Assembly: GCA_017429985.1 (NCBI GenBank)
Contig: JAFRNW010000010.1
Location: 69,700-133,699 of the forward strand
Reading direction: 5' to 3'
DNA: 64,000 nt
Source of the DNA: Clostridia bacterium
Lineage (GTDB): Bacteria; Bacillota; Clostridia; Christensenellales; CAG-138
The position numbers were made by a program, and so were the translations under genes. The notes under the pieces are model-generated. The model had not been told where the DNA came from and did no database searches. It worked only from the letters and a program-made list of their open reading frames with translations. Below, piece by piece: positions 47,665-57,240 of the stretch. The first letter of the stretch is position 1. Every line of letters starts with the position of its first letter.

Positions 47665-48830
47665 GCTTTCAGGTTGTGTTTCTTTCCATTTATTTCAATC
47701 ACCACCAGAAACCCCTTTCGGATGCGCTTTACCGTCTGACGGGAGGCTCCTTCCGCTTCGTAGAAACGCAGCTGATGGGGGAATTCCGGAGGAAGCTCGG
47801 ATACGTTGAAACCGAACGACCGGATTATGTGATACGCGCGCTGACAAAGCAGGAACAGATGGCGCTCTGCAAAACGGTGGAGGAAGCGGACGTCGTGCTG
47901 ATGGGGCACGCGCCGGAATTCATGCTGAAGGATCGGATCCGGAGCGGCAAGATCATCTTCAGGTATTCCGAACGTCCGCTGAAGACGGGGAACGATGCGC
48001 TGAAGTATCTGCCCCGGCTGATCCGCTGGCACGGGTTCAATCCGCCCGGGAGCAGGATCTACATGATGTGCGCCAGCGCGTATACCCCGCTGGATTATTC
48101 CAGATTCGGGCTGTTCCGGAACAGATGCTTCAAATTCGGCTATTTCCCGGAGTTCTGTCCTTTCGGGGAAGAAGATCTTGCCGGCCGGAAAAAGGGAGAA
48201 CCTGTCCGCATACTGTGGGCAGGAAGATTTATCGACTGGAAGCATCCGGAAGCGGTGCTGTACATGGCAGAGAAACTGCGGGATTCCGGCGTGCCGTTCC
48301 GGATTGAAATGATCGGCTCGGGTGAGATGGAAGAACAGCTGAAGGACCGGATCCGGGAAAGACAGCTGTCGGACGCAGTTTATATGTTGGGTTCGATGAC
48401 GCCTTCGGAAGTGCGTGAGCATATGGCGGACGCGTCTGTCTTTCTCTCCACGTCTGACCGTCAGGAGGGCTGGGGGACGGTCCTCAACGAGGCGATGAAC
48501 GCCGGCTGCGCAGTGGTGGCCAGCCACGCTGCGGGCGGTGCACCGTTTCTGATCCGGCACGGGGAAAACGGAATGCTGTTTGAAAGCGGCAACTGGGACG
48601 GGATGACCGATGCGGCCCTCCGCCTGCTGAAGAACAGAGACAGGTGTACGGAGATCGGGATCCGCGCATACAGAACCATCGCGGAACTGTGGAACGCGGA
48701 TGTAGCGGCAGAAAGATTCCTGCAGCTTGTACGGACCGTCGGGGCAAACGGTGAAACGCCGTTTTCGGACGGGCCCTGCAGCAGAGCGGAAGTGCTGCGG
48801 GATAACTGGTTCAGGGAAGAAAAACACTGA
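47661..48830 (+). CDS. Glycosyltransferase family 4
   Basis: A 389-residue GT-B enzyme. The donor half begins RILWAGRFIDWKHPEAVLYM and carries DRQEGWGTVLNEAMNAGCAV, the E-x7-E region, followed by HAAGGAPFLIRHGENGMLF. The N-terminal half is less conserved, as usual for acceptor domains. It adds one sugar to the lipid-linked repeat unit; which sugar is not known. The last base of its stop is the first base of the flippase gene. Confidence 0.86.
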   Translation: MSFQVVFLSIYFNHHQKPLSDALYRLTGGSFRFVETQLMGEFRRKLGYVETERPDYVIRALTKQEQMALCKTVEEADVVLMGHAPEFMLKDRIRSGKIIFRYSERPLKTGNDALKYLPRLIRWHGFNPPGSRIYMMCASAYTPLDYSRFGLFRNRCFKFGYFPEFCPFGEEDLAGRKKGEPVRILWAGRFIDWKHPEAVLYMAEKLRDSGVPFRIEMIGSGEMEEQLKDRIRERQLSDAVYMLGSMTPSEVREHMADASVFLSTSDRQEGWGTVLNEAMNAGCAVVASHAAGGAPFLIRHGENGMLFESGNWDGMTDAALRLLKNRDRCTEIGIRAYRTIAELWNADVAAERFLQLVRTVGANGETPFSDGPCSRAEVLRDNWFREEKH

Positions 48831-50389
48831 TGGAAAACAACAAGGCGAAAACAGAACAGCATGCTAGAAAACAGATCAAGCGCGGGGCTGCGATTTCTTA
48901 TGTCGCGCTGCTTGTCAACATTGCGTTCACACTGTTCTATTATCCCTGGATGGTTCAAAAGATCGGACAGACGAACTACGGTCTTTACAGTCTGGCAATT
49001 TCGTTGATTAGCTTGTTCATTTTTGACTTTGGGTTAAGCACGGCAGTTTCCAGGTTTATTGCGAAATATGTGGCTGAAAACAAACAGGCTTCTGCTGATG
49101 AGTTTATCGGTGCAGTATATAAAATATATTTTGCAATAGATTTGTTTTTGACAATAGTATTGGTTATATTGTATTTCTTTCTTGATCGGATTTATACCGG
49201 ATTGACACCTGATGAACTAATAGTGTTTAGACACCTTTATATCATAGTAGCAGGATTTATAATGGTGTCTTACCCGGCTACACCTTTAAATGGCATCATT
49301 TCCGCATATGAGAAGTTTGCACCTTTAAAAACATGTGAACTAATTAACAGGTTTCTAAGTGCGGTTTTAGTGGTCATCGCACTATTATTGAATATGGGAG
49401 TAGAGGCGCTTGTTTTTGCTTATGTATTCGCGGGAATTACAGTTATCATAATCAAGATTATTATTGTAATTAAACAAACACCCATCAGATTAAGCTTTCG
49501 AACAGAAAACCAAGGGATTTTTCGTAGTATTTGGTCTTTTTCTCTGTGGACATTGATTTCTGCATTAGCAGGTAGATTGATGACGAATGCTATTCCGTCT
49601 ATTCTCGCGATGACGAGTGGATCAACAGCAGTTGCTCTGTATTCTCCAGCCACAGCTATTGAAAGCTATTACTTTGGCGTTGCAAATGCAATAAATGGAT
49701 TGTTTTTGCCAATGGTCTCACGAATTATTGCTGATAAACGTGATGATAAGCTGCTTAAACTGATGACAAAGGTAGGCAGATATCAGACGGCAATTCTTGG
49801 TTTATTACTTGCAGGGCTGTTTTGCATAGGGGATGATTTTATTATCAACTGGATGGGCGTAAATTTTCGACCATCATATTATTGTATTATTCTATTATGC
49901 ATCCCTTCATTTTTTATTTTTTCACAACAGATTGGAGACATGGCCATTATTGCGGAAGGGCATGTGAAAGAGCAGGCAGTCCTTTACGCTGCAGCCACCG
50001 CTTTCGGGCTTGGTTTGTGTTACTATCTCTCCAAATCATTTGGAGCGATTGGGGGAGCTGTTTCCTATTGTCTAACGGGAGCGCTTAGAATAACAGGTTC
50101 GAATTTGATATATCATAAAAAAATAGGAATCAATATTCAACAGTTTTATAAGGATTGCTATATCAGAATGAGCATCCCGATTCTCGCAACGTGTGCCGCA
50201 GGGAGAGTCTTTTCCACTATGATCGGGGACCGCGGGGTTCTCTGGCTAATCATCAAGATCGCCGCGATTGCGATTCTGTATGCGGTGCTTCTCTGGCTGT
50301 TCGCACTCAACAAGGAAGAAAAGAGGACGGTGACGCAGCTGATCGGACGCTATCTGCCGGGCAGGCGGAAAAAAACGGAAGAAGAATAA
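48830..50389 (+). CDS. Oligosaccharide flippase, Wzx/MOP type (first copy)
   Basis: A 519-residue protein with about fourteen membrane helices of the polysaccharide synthase/MurJ-like family, which flips lipid-linked repeat units outward. ISYVALLVNIAFTLFYYPWMVQKIGQTNYGLYSLAIS at the start (here noted by its pattern) is typical. Base composition is odd: the first 170 and last 230 bases are GC-rich like the neighbours, while about 49000-50150 is AT-rich. This suggests replacement of the central part by transfer. A second flippase gene lies at 57213. Confidence 0.88.
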   Translation: MENNKAKTEQHARKQIKRGAAISYVALLVNIAFTLFYYPWMVQKIGQTNYGLYSLAISLISLFIFDFGLSTAVSRFIAKYVAENKQASADEFIGAVYKIYFAIDLFLTIVLVILYFFLDRIYTGLTPDELIVFRHLYIIVAGFIMVSYPATPLNGIISAYEKFAPLKTCELINRFLSAVLVVIALLLNMGVEALVFAYVFAGITVIIIKIIIVIKQTPIRLSFRTENQGIFRSIWSFSLWTLISALAGRLMTNAIPSILAMTSGSTAVALYSPATAIESYYFGVANAINGLFLPMVSRIIADKRDDKLLKLMTKVGRYQTAILGLLLAGLFCIGDDFIINWMGVNFRPSYYCIILLCIPSFFIFSQQIGDMAIIAEGHVKEQAVLYAAATAFGLGLCYYLSKSFGAIGGAVSYCLTGALRITGSNLIYHKKIGINIQQFYKDCYIRMSIPILATCAAGRVFSTMIGDRGVLWLIIKIAAIAILYAVLLWLFALNKEEKRTVTQLIGRYLPGRRKKTEEE

Positions 50390-50445
50390 GGAAAACGGAC
50401 GGATGTCCGCCCTGAAACAAATCATAGAAAGGCCGGGAAAGAAGT

Positions 50446-51492
50446 ATGTCTGCTTTTGACCATGCAACTTTACTGATAACAGGGGGAACGGGAAGCTTCG
50501 GAAACGCGGTGCTGAACCGGTTTCTGGAAACGGATGTTTCCGAGATCCGCATCTTCTCAAGAGACGAGAAGAAGCAGGACGACATGCGCCATTATTATCA
50601 GGCGAAAAATCCCGAGGCATCGCAAAAGATCAAATTCTACATCGGCGACGTGCGCGATATCTCCTCCATTGAGAATGCCATGCACGGCGTGGATTATATC
50701 TTCCATGCAGCCGCACTGAAACAGGTGCCCTCCTGCGAGTTCTTTCCCATGGAGGCCGTGCGTACGAATGTGATCGGCACCGACAACGTGCTGACCTCGG
50801 CGATCCGTTCCGGTGTACGGTCCGTGATCTGCCTCTCGACCGACAAGGCCGCATATCCCGTAAACGCCATGGGGACCAGCAAGGCCATGATGGAAAAAGT
50901 CGTGGTCGCGAAAGCCAGAACGGTTTCCGAGGAGAAGACGAGGATCTGTTGCACGCGGTACGGAAACGTGCTCTGCAGCCGGGGCTCGGTCGTTCCCCTG
51001 TGGATCGATCAGATCCGGAACGGGCAGCCCGTGACGGTAACGAACCCGGACATGACGAGATTCATCATGTCGCTTGAGGAGGCGGTCGATCTGGTGCTGT
51101 TTGCGTTTGAACACGGGAATCACGGGGATATTCTTGTCCAGAAAGCGCCTGCCTGCACGATCCGCACGCTTGCGGAAGCTGTCTGCGAGCTGTTCGGGGG
51201 CGATTACGGCAACATCCGGGTGATCGGCGTCCGCCATGGCGAAAAGATGTATGAGACGCTTCTGACGAACGAGGAGTGCGCGCACGCGATCGACATGGGC
51301 TCTTTCTACAGGGTGCCGTGCGACAAGCGCGACCTCAATTACGACAAGTATTTTTCAAAAGGGGACCGGGACCGCAACGTCCTGAAGGAATTCAATTCCA
51401 ACACGACGCAGATCCTTGACCGCCGTCAGGTGATGGACAAGCTGCTGGCGCTCCCGTATATCCGGGAGGAACTGGAAGGGTTCAAAAAATAA
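50446..51492 (+). CDS. capE: UDP-GlcNAc 4,6-dehydratase/5-epimerase (CapE/FnlA)
   Basis: A 348-residue short-chain dehydrogenase/reductase. The NAD-binding GGTGSFGNAVLNRFL lies at the start, and KQVPSCEFFPMEAVRTNVIGT and CLSTDKAAYPVNAMGTSKAMMEK bear the altered catalytic triad region of this family. It performs the first step from UDP-GlcNAc towards UDP-L-FucNAc. The next two genes, capF and capG, complete the path. A GGGAAAGAAGT site precedes the ATG. Confidence 0.92.
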   Translation: MSAFDHATLLITGGTGSFGNAVLNRFLETDVSEIRIFSRDEKKQDDMRHYYQAKNPEASQKIKFYIGDVRDISSIENAMHGVDYIFHAAALKQVPSCEFFPMEAVRTNVIGTDNVLTSAIRSGVRSVICLSTDKAAYPVNAMGTSKAMMEKVVVAKARTVSEEKTRICCTRYGNVLCSRGSVVPLWIDQIRNGQPVTVTNPDMTRFIMSLEEAVDLVLFAFEHGNHGDILVQKAPACTIRTLAEAVCELFGGDYGNIRVIGVRHGEKMYETLLTNEECAHAIDMGSFYRVPCDKRDLNYDKYFSKGDRDRNVLKEFNSNTTQILDRRQVMDKLLALPYIREELEGFKK

Positions 51493-51512
51493 GACTGAAG
51501 GAATAGCATGCC

Positions 51513-52712
51513 ATGGACATTCTGATAACCGGAGCGAAGGGCTTTGTCGGGACGAACCTGACATGGGCGCTGAAAAACATCCGGGACGGTTTCGACCGGA
51601 CCAGACCTGGTATCCGCGTGGAAAACCTGTATCTGTACGATAAGGACTCCTCCCCGGAAGAACTCGTTTCCGCCTGCAGGAACTGCGGATTCGTGTTCGA
51701 TCTGGCCGGGGCGAACCGACCCGAGGACCCTTCGGATTTCGAAAAGGACAACCGCGCGTTCACGGGTAGCCTGCTTTCGCTTCTCGAAAGGGAGGGAAAC
51801 CGCTGCCCCGTTATGCTGGCGTCCTCCATACAGGCCTCTCTGACGGGAAGATACGCAGGTTCCGTCTACGGCGCTTCCAAACTGGCTGCCGAGGAGGAGA
51901 CGTTCCGGTATGCGGAAAGAACGGGGAACGAGGTGTTCGTGTTCCGGTTTCCGAACCTGTTCGGGAAATGGTGCAGACCGAATTACAATTCCGCCGTTGC
52001 GACGTTCTGCCACAACATCGCGAACGGGATCCCGATACGCATCGACAATCCGGATACGGAACTGGAGCTGCTGTATATCGACGATCTGATCTCCTCCATG
52101 CTGGATCTGCTTGAGGGGAAAGCGGAACGGTGCGGATATGCGGGGACGGAACCCGTTCCGGATCCGGAGGGCAGATACTGCCGGGTTCCGGTGACGCACC
52201 GCGTCACGCTCGGACATATCGCGGACTGCCTTTACCGGTTTGCGGACTTTCCGGATACACTCCGGATGCCTGCAATACCGGAGGCGTCCTTTGAAAAGAA
52301 ACTGTTTTCCATGTTCATGTCCTATCTGCCGGAAAGCAGGGTGTCTTTCCGCCCGGAAAAGAAATCCGACTCGCGCGGGAGCTTTACGGAACTGCTGAAG
52401 CAGGAAGGCGGAGGACAGTTTTCCGTCAATGTTTCAGGCCCGGGCATCACCAAGGGCATGCACTGGCATAACAGCAAGTGGGAGATCTTTATCGTGGTTT
52501 CGGGCCGCGGGCTGATCCGCCAGCGGGATCTCTTTTCCGGCAGGATCGTCGAGACATATGTGTCGGGCGAAGAGCCGGAGGAAGTGATGATCCTGCCGGG
52601 ATACACGCACGAAATCGTCAACCTGAGCGAAACCGAAAACCTGGTGACGATCATGTGGGCAAACGAACATTTCGATCCGGGAAAGCCGGACACTTTCAGA
52701 GAAGAGGTATAA
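51513..52712 (+). CDS. capF: UDP-sugar reductase with C-terminal cupin domain (CapF/FnlB)
   Basis: A 399-residue two-domain enzyme. The N-terminal SDR domain (ILITGAKGFVGTNLTWAL, later SVYGASKLAAEEETFRYAER) reduces the 4-keto sugar. The C-terminal cupin (about 285-395) has a zinc-site pattern in GMHWHNSKWEIFIVVSGRG and helps the 3-epimerisation. This matches S. aureus CapF, the second enzyme of UDP-L-FucNAc synthesis. A GAAGGAAT site precedes the ATG at 51513. Confidence 0.92.
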   Translation: MDILITGAKGFVGTNLTWALKNIRDGFDRTRPGIRVENLYLYDKDSSPEELVSACRNCGFVFDLAGANRPEDPSDFEKDNRAFTGSLLSLLEREGNRCPVMLASSIQASLTGRYAGSVYGASKLAAEEETFRYAERTGNEVFVFRFPNLFGKWCRPNYNSAVATFCHNIANGIPIRIDNPDTELELLYIDDLISSMLDLLEGKAERCGYAGTEPVPDPEGRYCRVPVTHRVTLGHIADCLYRFADFPDTLRMPAIPEASFEKKLFSMFMSYLPESRVSFRPEKKSDSRGSFTELLKQEGGGQFSVNVSGPGITKGMHWHNSKWEIFIVVSGRGLIRQRDLFSGRIVETYVSGEEPEEVMILPGYTHEIVNLSETENLVTIMWANEHFDPGKPDTFREEV

Positions 52713-52716
52713 GAAG

Positions 52717-53880
52717 ATGAGAGCTTCCTTTCAGAACAACGGGAAACTGAAGTTGATGATCATTGTCGGGACCAGACCCGAGATCATCCGGCTGTCCGCT
52801 GTGATCAAAAAATGCCGGCAGTACTTTGACACCCTTCTTGTGCATACGGGGCAGAACTATGACTATACCCTGAACGGGATCTTCTTTAAGGATCTCGATC
52901 TGAAGGATCCGGACATCACGCTGAATTCCGTCGGAGATACGCTCGGACAGACCATAGGGAACATCATCGCCGGGACGTATGATTTGATGAGCAGGCTGAA
53001 GCCGGACGCCGTACTGGTCCTCGGAGACACCAACAGCTGCCTTTCCGCGATCGGCGCGAAACGGCTCCATATCCCGGTATTCCATATGGAAGCGGGAAAC
53101 CGCTGCAAGGACGAGTGCCTGCCGGAGGAAACGAACAGAAGGATCGTGGATATCATTTCGGACGTCAATCTCGCCTATTCGGAACACGCGAGGCGGTATC
53201 TTGCAGAATGCGGGCTTCCGAAGGAGAGGACCTTTGTCACGGGATCGCCGATGGCGGAGGTTCTCCATGGGAAACTGGAGGAGATCCGGAACAGCGGCGT
53301 TCTGGAATCGCTCGGTCTTGAAAAGAAGAAATACATCCTGCTCTCCGCGCATCGTGAGGAAAACATCGATACGGAAAAGAATTTCCTCTCCCTGTTCAGC
53401 GCGGTCAATTCTCTCGCGGCGCGCTACGACATGCCCGTGCTCTACTCCTGCCATCCCAGAAGCAGAAAGAGGCTGGAGGGAAGCGGATTCCAGCTGGATC
53501 CGCGGGTGATCCGGCATGAACCGCTGGGATTTATCGACTATAACTGCCTCCAGGTGAACGCGTTCTGCGTTGTTTCCGACAGCGGGACGCTTCCGGAGGA
53601 AAGCAGTTTCTTCACGTCCGTCGGACGGCCTTTTCCCGCAGTCTGCATCCGGACATCCACGGAGCGGCCCGAAGCGCTGGACAAGGGCGGGTTCGTTCTC
53701 GCGGGAATCGATGAAAAAGGACTCCTGCAGGCGGTTGAGACGGCGGTCGCGCTGCACGAGAACGGGGAATTCGGGTTTCCGGTGCCGGATTATCTGGATG
53801 AAAACGTCAGCATGAAAGTCGTGAAGATCATCCAGTCCTACACCGGGATCGTGGATCGCATGGTCTGGAGGAAAAGCTGA
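52717..53880 (+). CDS. capG: UDP-N-acetylglucosamine 2-epimerase family, CapG/FnlC
   Basis: A 387-residue GT-B-fold epimerase ([75 protein letters not shown]). In CapG the substrate is UDP-6-deoxy-talNAc-type sugar, giving UDP-L-FucNAc. The MEAGNRC-type loop and the operon place next to capE and capF favour this over MnaA. AGAGGTATAAGAAG precedes the ATG, so translation may rely partly on coupling. Confidence 0.92.
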   Translation: MRASFQNNGKLKLMIIVGTRPEIIRLSAVIKKCRQYFDTLLVHTGQNYDYTLNGIFFKDLDLKDPDITLNSVGDTLGQTIGNIIAGTYDLMSRLKPDAVLVLGDTNSCLSAIGAKRLHIPVFHMEAGNRCKDECLPEETNRRIVDIISDVNLAYSEHARRYLAECGLPKERTFVTGSPMAEVLHGKLEEIRNSGVLESLGLEKKKYILLSAHREENIDTEKNFLSLFSAVNSLAARYDMPVLYSCHPRSRKRLEGSGFQLDPRVIRHEPLGFIDYNCLQVNAFCVVSDSGTLPEESSFFTSVGRPFPAVCIRTSTERPEALDKGGFVLAGIDEKGLLQAVETAVALHENGEFGFPVPDYLDENVSMKVVKIIQSYTGIVDRMVWRKS

Positions 53881-54713
53881 TGGACAGGGAACTGCTGCGG
53901 AAAGTGCAGCTGACGCAGCTGGAGATCGGCCTTGAAGTGAAGCGGGTCTGCGAACTGCTGAAGATCAACTATTTTCTGGATGCAGGAACGCTCCTCGGAG
54001 CCGTCCGCCACAAGGGGTTCATCCCGTGGGACGACGACATGGATATCGCCATGCTGCGGGAGGATTTTGACCGTTTTCTGGCGAAGGCGCCGGCCGTTCT
54101 CGGGGAGAAGTATTATCTGCAGACCATGTTCAATGATCCGAATTACGGATGCGCGTTCGCCAAGGTCAGAAAAAAGAATACGAAACTCGTCGAAGCCGTG
54201 GCCGAGAACTCCGGCGCGCAGGACGGGATCTTTATCGACCTGTTTCCGTATGACGTATTGCCGGACGGCGAGGCGGAGCGGAAGGATCAGGGCAGGCGCC
54301 ACAGAAGGCTGAGGAGGATGCTGTTCGCGAAATGCGGCTACAGGATCGGAGACACGTTTGACGGGAGCGCTCCCGTGAAACTTCTGAAACAGCTGTCCTA
54401 TGTGCTCCTGACGTTTGCAATGAAATTCTACGACCGGGACAGACTTGTCCGGACCTATGACGAAGTCTGCAGGGAATATAACGGGACCGATTCCGAATAC
54501 CTGTACGCGCAGAGCGGATGCAGGGTGTATGGCGGATGGGCTGTTCCGAGGGCCTGTTTTGACAGCTGGACGCAGCTTCCGTTTGAGGGGACGCTGTTCC
54601 AGTGTCCCGGGGATTCGGATTTGTATCTGCGCGCGATCTATCATGACTATATGAAGCTTCCGCCGGAAAGCGAACGGGAGAACCGGCATCAAATACTGGA
54701 AGTCCAGCTGTGA
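53880..54713 (+). CDS. LicD family phosphotransferase
   Basis: A 277-residue cytosolic protein of the LicD/fukutin nucleotidyl-transferase-fold family. [21 protein letters not shown] and the metal-site DDDMDIAM are diagnostic. Members move phosphocholine, phosphoribitol or other phospho-groups to glycans. No licA, licB or licC genes are in the window, so the donor is unknown. It overlaps the capG stop by one base. Confidence 0.88.
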   Translation: MDRELLRKVQLTQLEIGLEVKRVCELLKINYFLDAGTLLGAVRHKGFIPWDDDMDIAMLREDFDRFLAKAPAVLGEKYYLQTMFNDPNYGCAFAKVRKKNTKLVEAVAENSGAQDGIFIDLFPYDVLPDGEAERKDQGRRHRRLRRMLFAKCGYRIGDTFDGSAPVKLLKQLSYVLLTFAMKFYDRDRLVRTYDEVCREYNGTDSEYLYAQSGCRVYGGWAVPRACFDSWTQLPFEGTLFQCPGDSDLYLRAIYHDYMKLPPESERENRHQILEVQL

Positions 54714-54726
54714 CCGGAGGGTGAAA

Positions 54727-56277
54727 TTGAAACAACTGAGCAGAAAAAACAACCGGGATATCCTGATTGCCCTTGCGCTGGCGCTCGCAGTGGTTCTGCT
54801 GACGGGCGCGGTGCTGAACTGCCAGCATAACTGGGGCGATGACTTCGCTGCGTATCTTCTGGAGGGGACGGCGATCGCGGAGGGCAGGTTCGATGAGCAG
54901 GTATCCCTGAACTACGCACTCCATCACCGTCTTGATCCGAGAGTGGATTACGGACGGACGCATGTCTATGTCTGGGGGTATCCGTTGCTGCTCGCTGCTG
55001 TCTGCAGCGCGGCGGGCTACGACAGGACGGATTTTTCCACCGTCGTTCTCTATAAACTTCCGAATCTTCTGTTTCTCGGTGTCTTTGTTTTCGTATTCTA
55101 TCTTCTGATGCGAAAACGGTTCGGCATCTCCGTCTCCGCACTGCTTACGGTGACGTTTGCGGTGTGTGCGAGGATCACGGAATATACGAACAGCATCCTG
55201 ACGGAAATCGTCTTTACCGCAATGTGCTTCGCGTGTTTCCTTGCGGCGGAAAAACTGTGGGAACAGCGCGCCGTGCGTCCCAGGATCCTGTACGGAATCC
55301 TGCTCGGGCTTCTGTTCTGGTACAACTACGAGGTCAGGCTGAACGGCATCGTCGTTCTGCTCTGCGTGCTTTTCGGCCAGGCAATGGAGCGCCTGGTATA
55401 CCGCAGAAAGGAAAAACTGGTGCCGGAGGATCTTCTTTCGCTCATTCCGTACGTCGTGTTCCTTCTGCTGCTTTTTGTGTCGGACACCCTGATCCTGAAA
55501 GCGGCGACATCCGGTGCGTCGGATTTGACGAAGGGCTCGCTGGAAGGGTTTTTCAGAAATATCCGGATCTATTACGAGGCGATGCACGAATGGCTGCACG
55601 ACGTCCTGTTCCACGGGAAAGGCGGCGGACGGGCATTCAGCAAAGTTGCAGTTGACCTCGCGATCTGGACCGTCCTGATCCTGTTCGGAATCGGGACCAT
55701 CAGGGACGGCTTCAAAAAGAAGAACCTGTTTCTTACGGTGTATATGCTGGGGAGCTTTCTCGGGACATGCATGCTTGCCCATAACCAGTGGATCCGTTAT
55801 ATCGTCAATCTTCTTCCGCTCTTTCTGATGTACGCCGCGTATGGCGTAAAAGCCTGTGCAGATCTTCTTCAGAAGATACTGCGGGCAGACGAAAACAAAA
55901 AGGCGGGATTCCGCAGGATCGCGGTACAGGTACTTGCGGTCTGCCTGACACTGTATGCCGTTCTGCCGCTTGCAGGAAAAGCGGTCCGAAACGGAGGATA
56001 CTGGCAGGCGCACGGCAGATACGCGTACTCCAAAGACGCGGTGGAGATGTACAGGTATATCCAGGAACATGTGCCGGAGGACAGCGTGATCCAGTGCAAT
56101 CAGTACCGGGTCCTCCTTCAGAATACCGGAAGGCTGACGATCCATACCGCAGGAGACACGGCAGTCGCGGATTATTACCTGCATATCGACGAATGCTCCG
56201 ACGCGGCGGGATTTACGACCGAGGAGTTTGAAGAAATACTGGACTGCGGCACGCTTGTGCTTTACAGGAGAAAGTAG
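54727..56277 (+). CDS. GT-C-like polytopic membrane glycosyltransferase
   Basis: A 516-residue protein with about ten to twelve membrane helices. The first outer loop contains HNWGDDFAAYLLEGTAIAEG, matching the acidic catalytic loop of the ArnT/PMT superfamily, and WGYPLLLAAVCSAAGYD follows. It probably uses a lipid-linked sugar on the outer face. The start is taken as the TTG at 54727, six bases after GGAGG. The GTG at 54721 touches that site directly and cannot use it. Confidence 0.75.
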   Translation: MKQLSRKNNRDILIALALALAVVLLTGAVLNCQHNWGDDFAAYLLEGTAIAEGRFDEQVSLNYALHHRLDPRVDYGRTHVYVWGYPLLLAAVCSAAGYDRTDFSTVVLYKLPNLLFLGVFVFVFYLLMRKRFGISVSALLTVTFAVCARITEYTNSILTEIVFTAMCFACFLAAEKLWEQRAVRPRILYGILLGLLFWYNYEVRLNGIVVLLCVLFGQAMERLVYRRKEKLVPEDLLSLIPYVVFLLLLFVSDTLILKAATSGASDLTKGSLEGFFRNIRIYYEAMHEWLHDVLFHGKGGGRAFSKVAVDLAIWTVLILFGIGTIRDGFKKKNLFLTVYMLGSFLGTCMLAHNQWIRYIVNLLPLFLMYAAYGVKACADLLQKILRADENKKAGFRRIAVQVLAVCLTLYAVLPLAGKAVRNGGYWQAHGRYAYSKDAVEMYRYIQEHVPEDSVIQCNQYRVLLQNTGRLTIHTAGDTAVADYYLHIDECSDAAGFTTEEFEEILDCGTLVLYRRK

Positions 56278-56280
56278 CAA

Positions 56281-57240
56281 ATGACGGAAGCTGAAAACGG
56301 AATCATGGTCAGCGTCGTCTGCGAGACCTATAACCACCTCCCCTACATCCGGTCCGCGCTGGATGGCTTTGTGATGCAGAAGACGGACTTTCCGTTCGAG
56401 GTCGTCGTGCATGACGACGCCTCCACGGACGGCACGGCGGACATCGTCAGAGAGTACACGGAACGGTATCCGCATCTGATCAGGGCGATCCTTCAGAAGG
56501 AGAACCAGTATTCCAAAGGTGTCTATACGGATCTGGACTGTCTGTACCCGCAGGCAAAGGGAAAGTATCTCGCGATCTGCGAGGGAGATGATTACTGGAC
56601 CGATCCGTATAAGCTGCAGAAGCAGTTTGACGCCATGGAAGCGCACCCGGAAATCGATATTTCCGCCCATGCAGCGTTTGAGGAGCAGAACGGTGTCCGA
56701 ACCGGAAAGATCGCGCCGAGCGACCGGGACAGGATCTTCAGCCCGGAGGAAGTCATACGTCTGGGTGGCGGTTTCGTTGCCTCCGCGTCGCTGATGTTCC
56801 GCAGAACGCTCGATGATGACGTTCCGGAATTCAGACGGTTTTACCATAACGATTACACGACGCAGATCCACGGTGCGCTCCGCGGTGGGATGCTCTATCT
56901 GAGCGACTGCATGGCGGTTTACCGCTATATGTCATCCGGATCTTGGACAGCGAGAATGCGGGGGAACCGGGAGAAAAAGATCGCTCTTTCAAAGAAACTG
57001 ATCGAGATGCTGAACATCCTGGACAGGGAAACGGAAGGGAAGTATCACGGGACCATCGCGGAAACGCAGCGCTCCCAGAAATTCAAGATCCTTTGCGCGG
57101 AGGGAAGATACGCCGAGGCGATGAAGGATCCGTATAAAAGCATATTCAGGTCTCTTTCCATACGGGAGAGGCTTTCCATACTGGTGAAGCGGTATCTTCC
57201 GTTTCTGGCGACTTGGAGGGAAAAGGTACGGAACCGGTAA
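56281..57240 (+). CDS. Glycosyltransferase family 2
   Basis: A 319-residue GT-A enzyme with MVSVVCETYNHLPYIRSALD, VVVHDDASTDGTADIVREY and ICEGDDYWTDPYKLQKQF, where the last holds the metal-binding and acceptor residues. No membrane segment is present. It has normal domain order, in contrast to the permuted GT2 at 43199. It overlaps the second flippase gene by 28 bases. Confidence 0.9.
   Translation: MTEAENGIMVSVVCETYNHLPYIRSALDGFVMQKTDFPFEVVVHDDASTDGTADIVREYTERYPHLIRAILQKENQYSKGVYTDLDCLYPQAKGKYLAICEGDDYWTDPYKLQKQFDAMEAHPEIDISAHAAFEEQNGVRTGKIAPSDRDRIFSPEEVIRLGGGFVASASLMFRRTLDDDVPEFRRFYHNDYTTQIHGALRGGMLYLSDCMAVYRYMSSGSWTARMRGNREKKIALSKKLIEMLNILDRETEGKYHGTIAETQRSQKFKILCAEGRYAEAMKDPYKSIFRSLSIRERLSILVKRYLPFLATWREKVRNR

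Noticed and set aside
54232-56871. A very long minus-strand open frame of 879 codons
   Set aside because: It lies opposite the LicD, GT-C-like and GT2 genes, which show clear family motifs and ribosome sites. The reverse frame is rich in Arg, His and Asp and has no domain. It is a shadow of GC-rich codon use.
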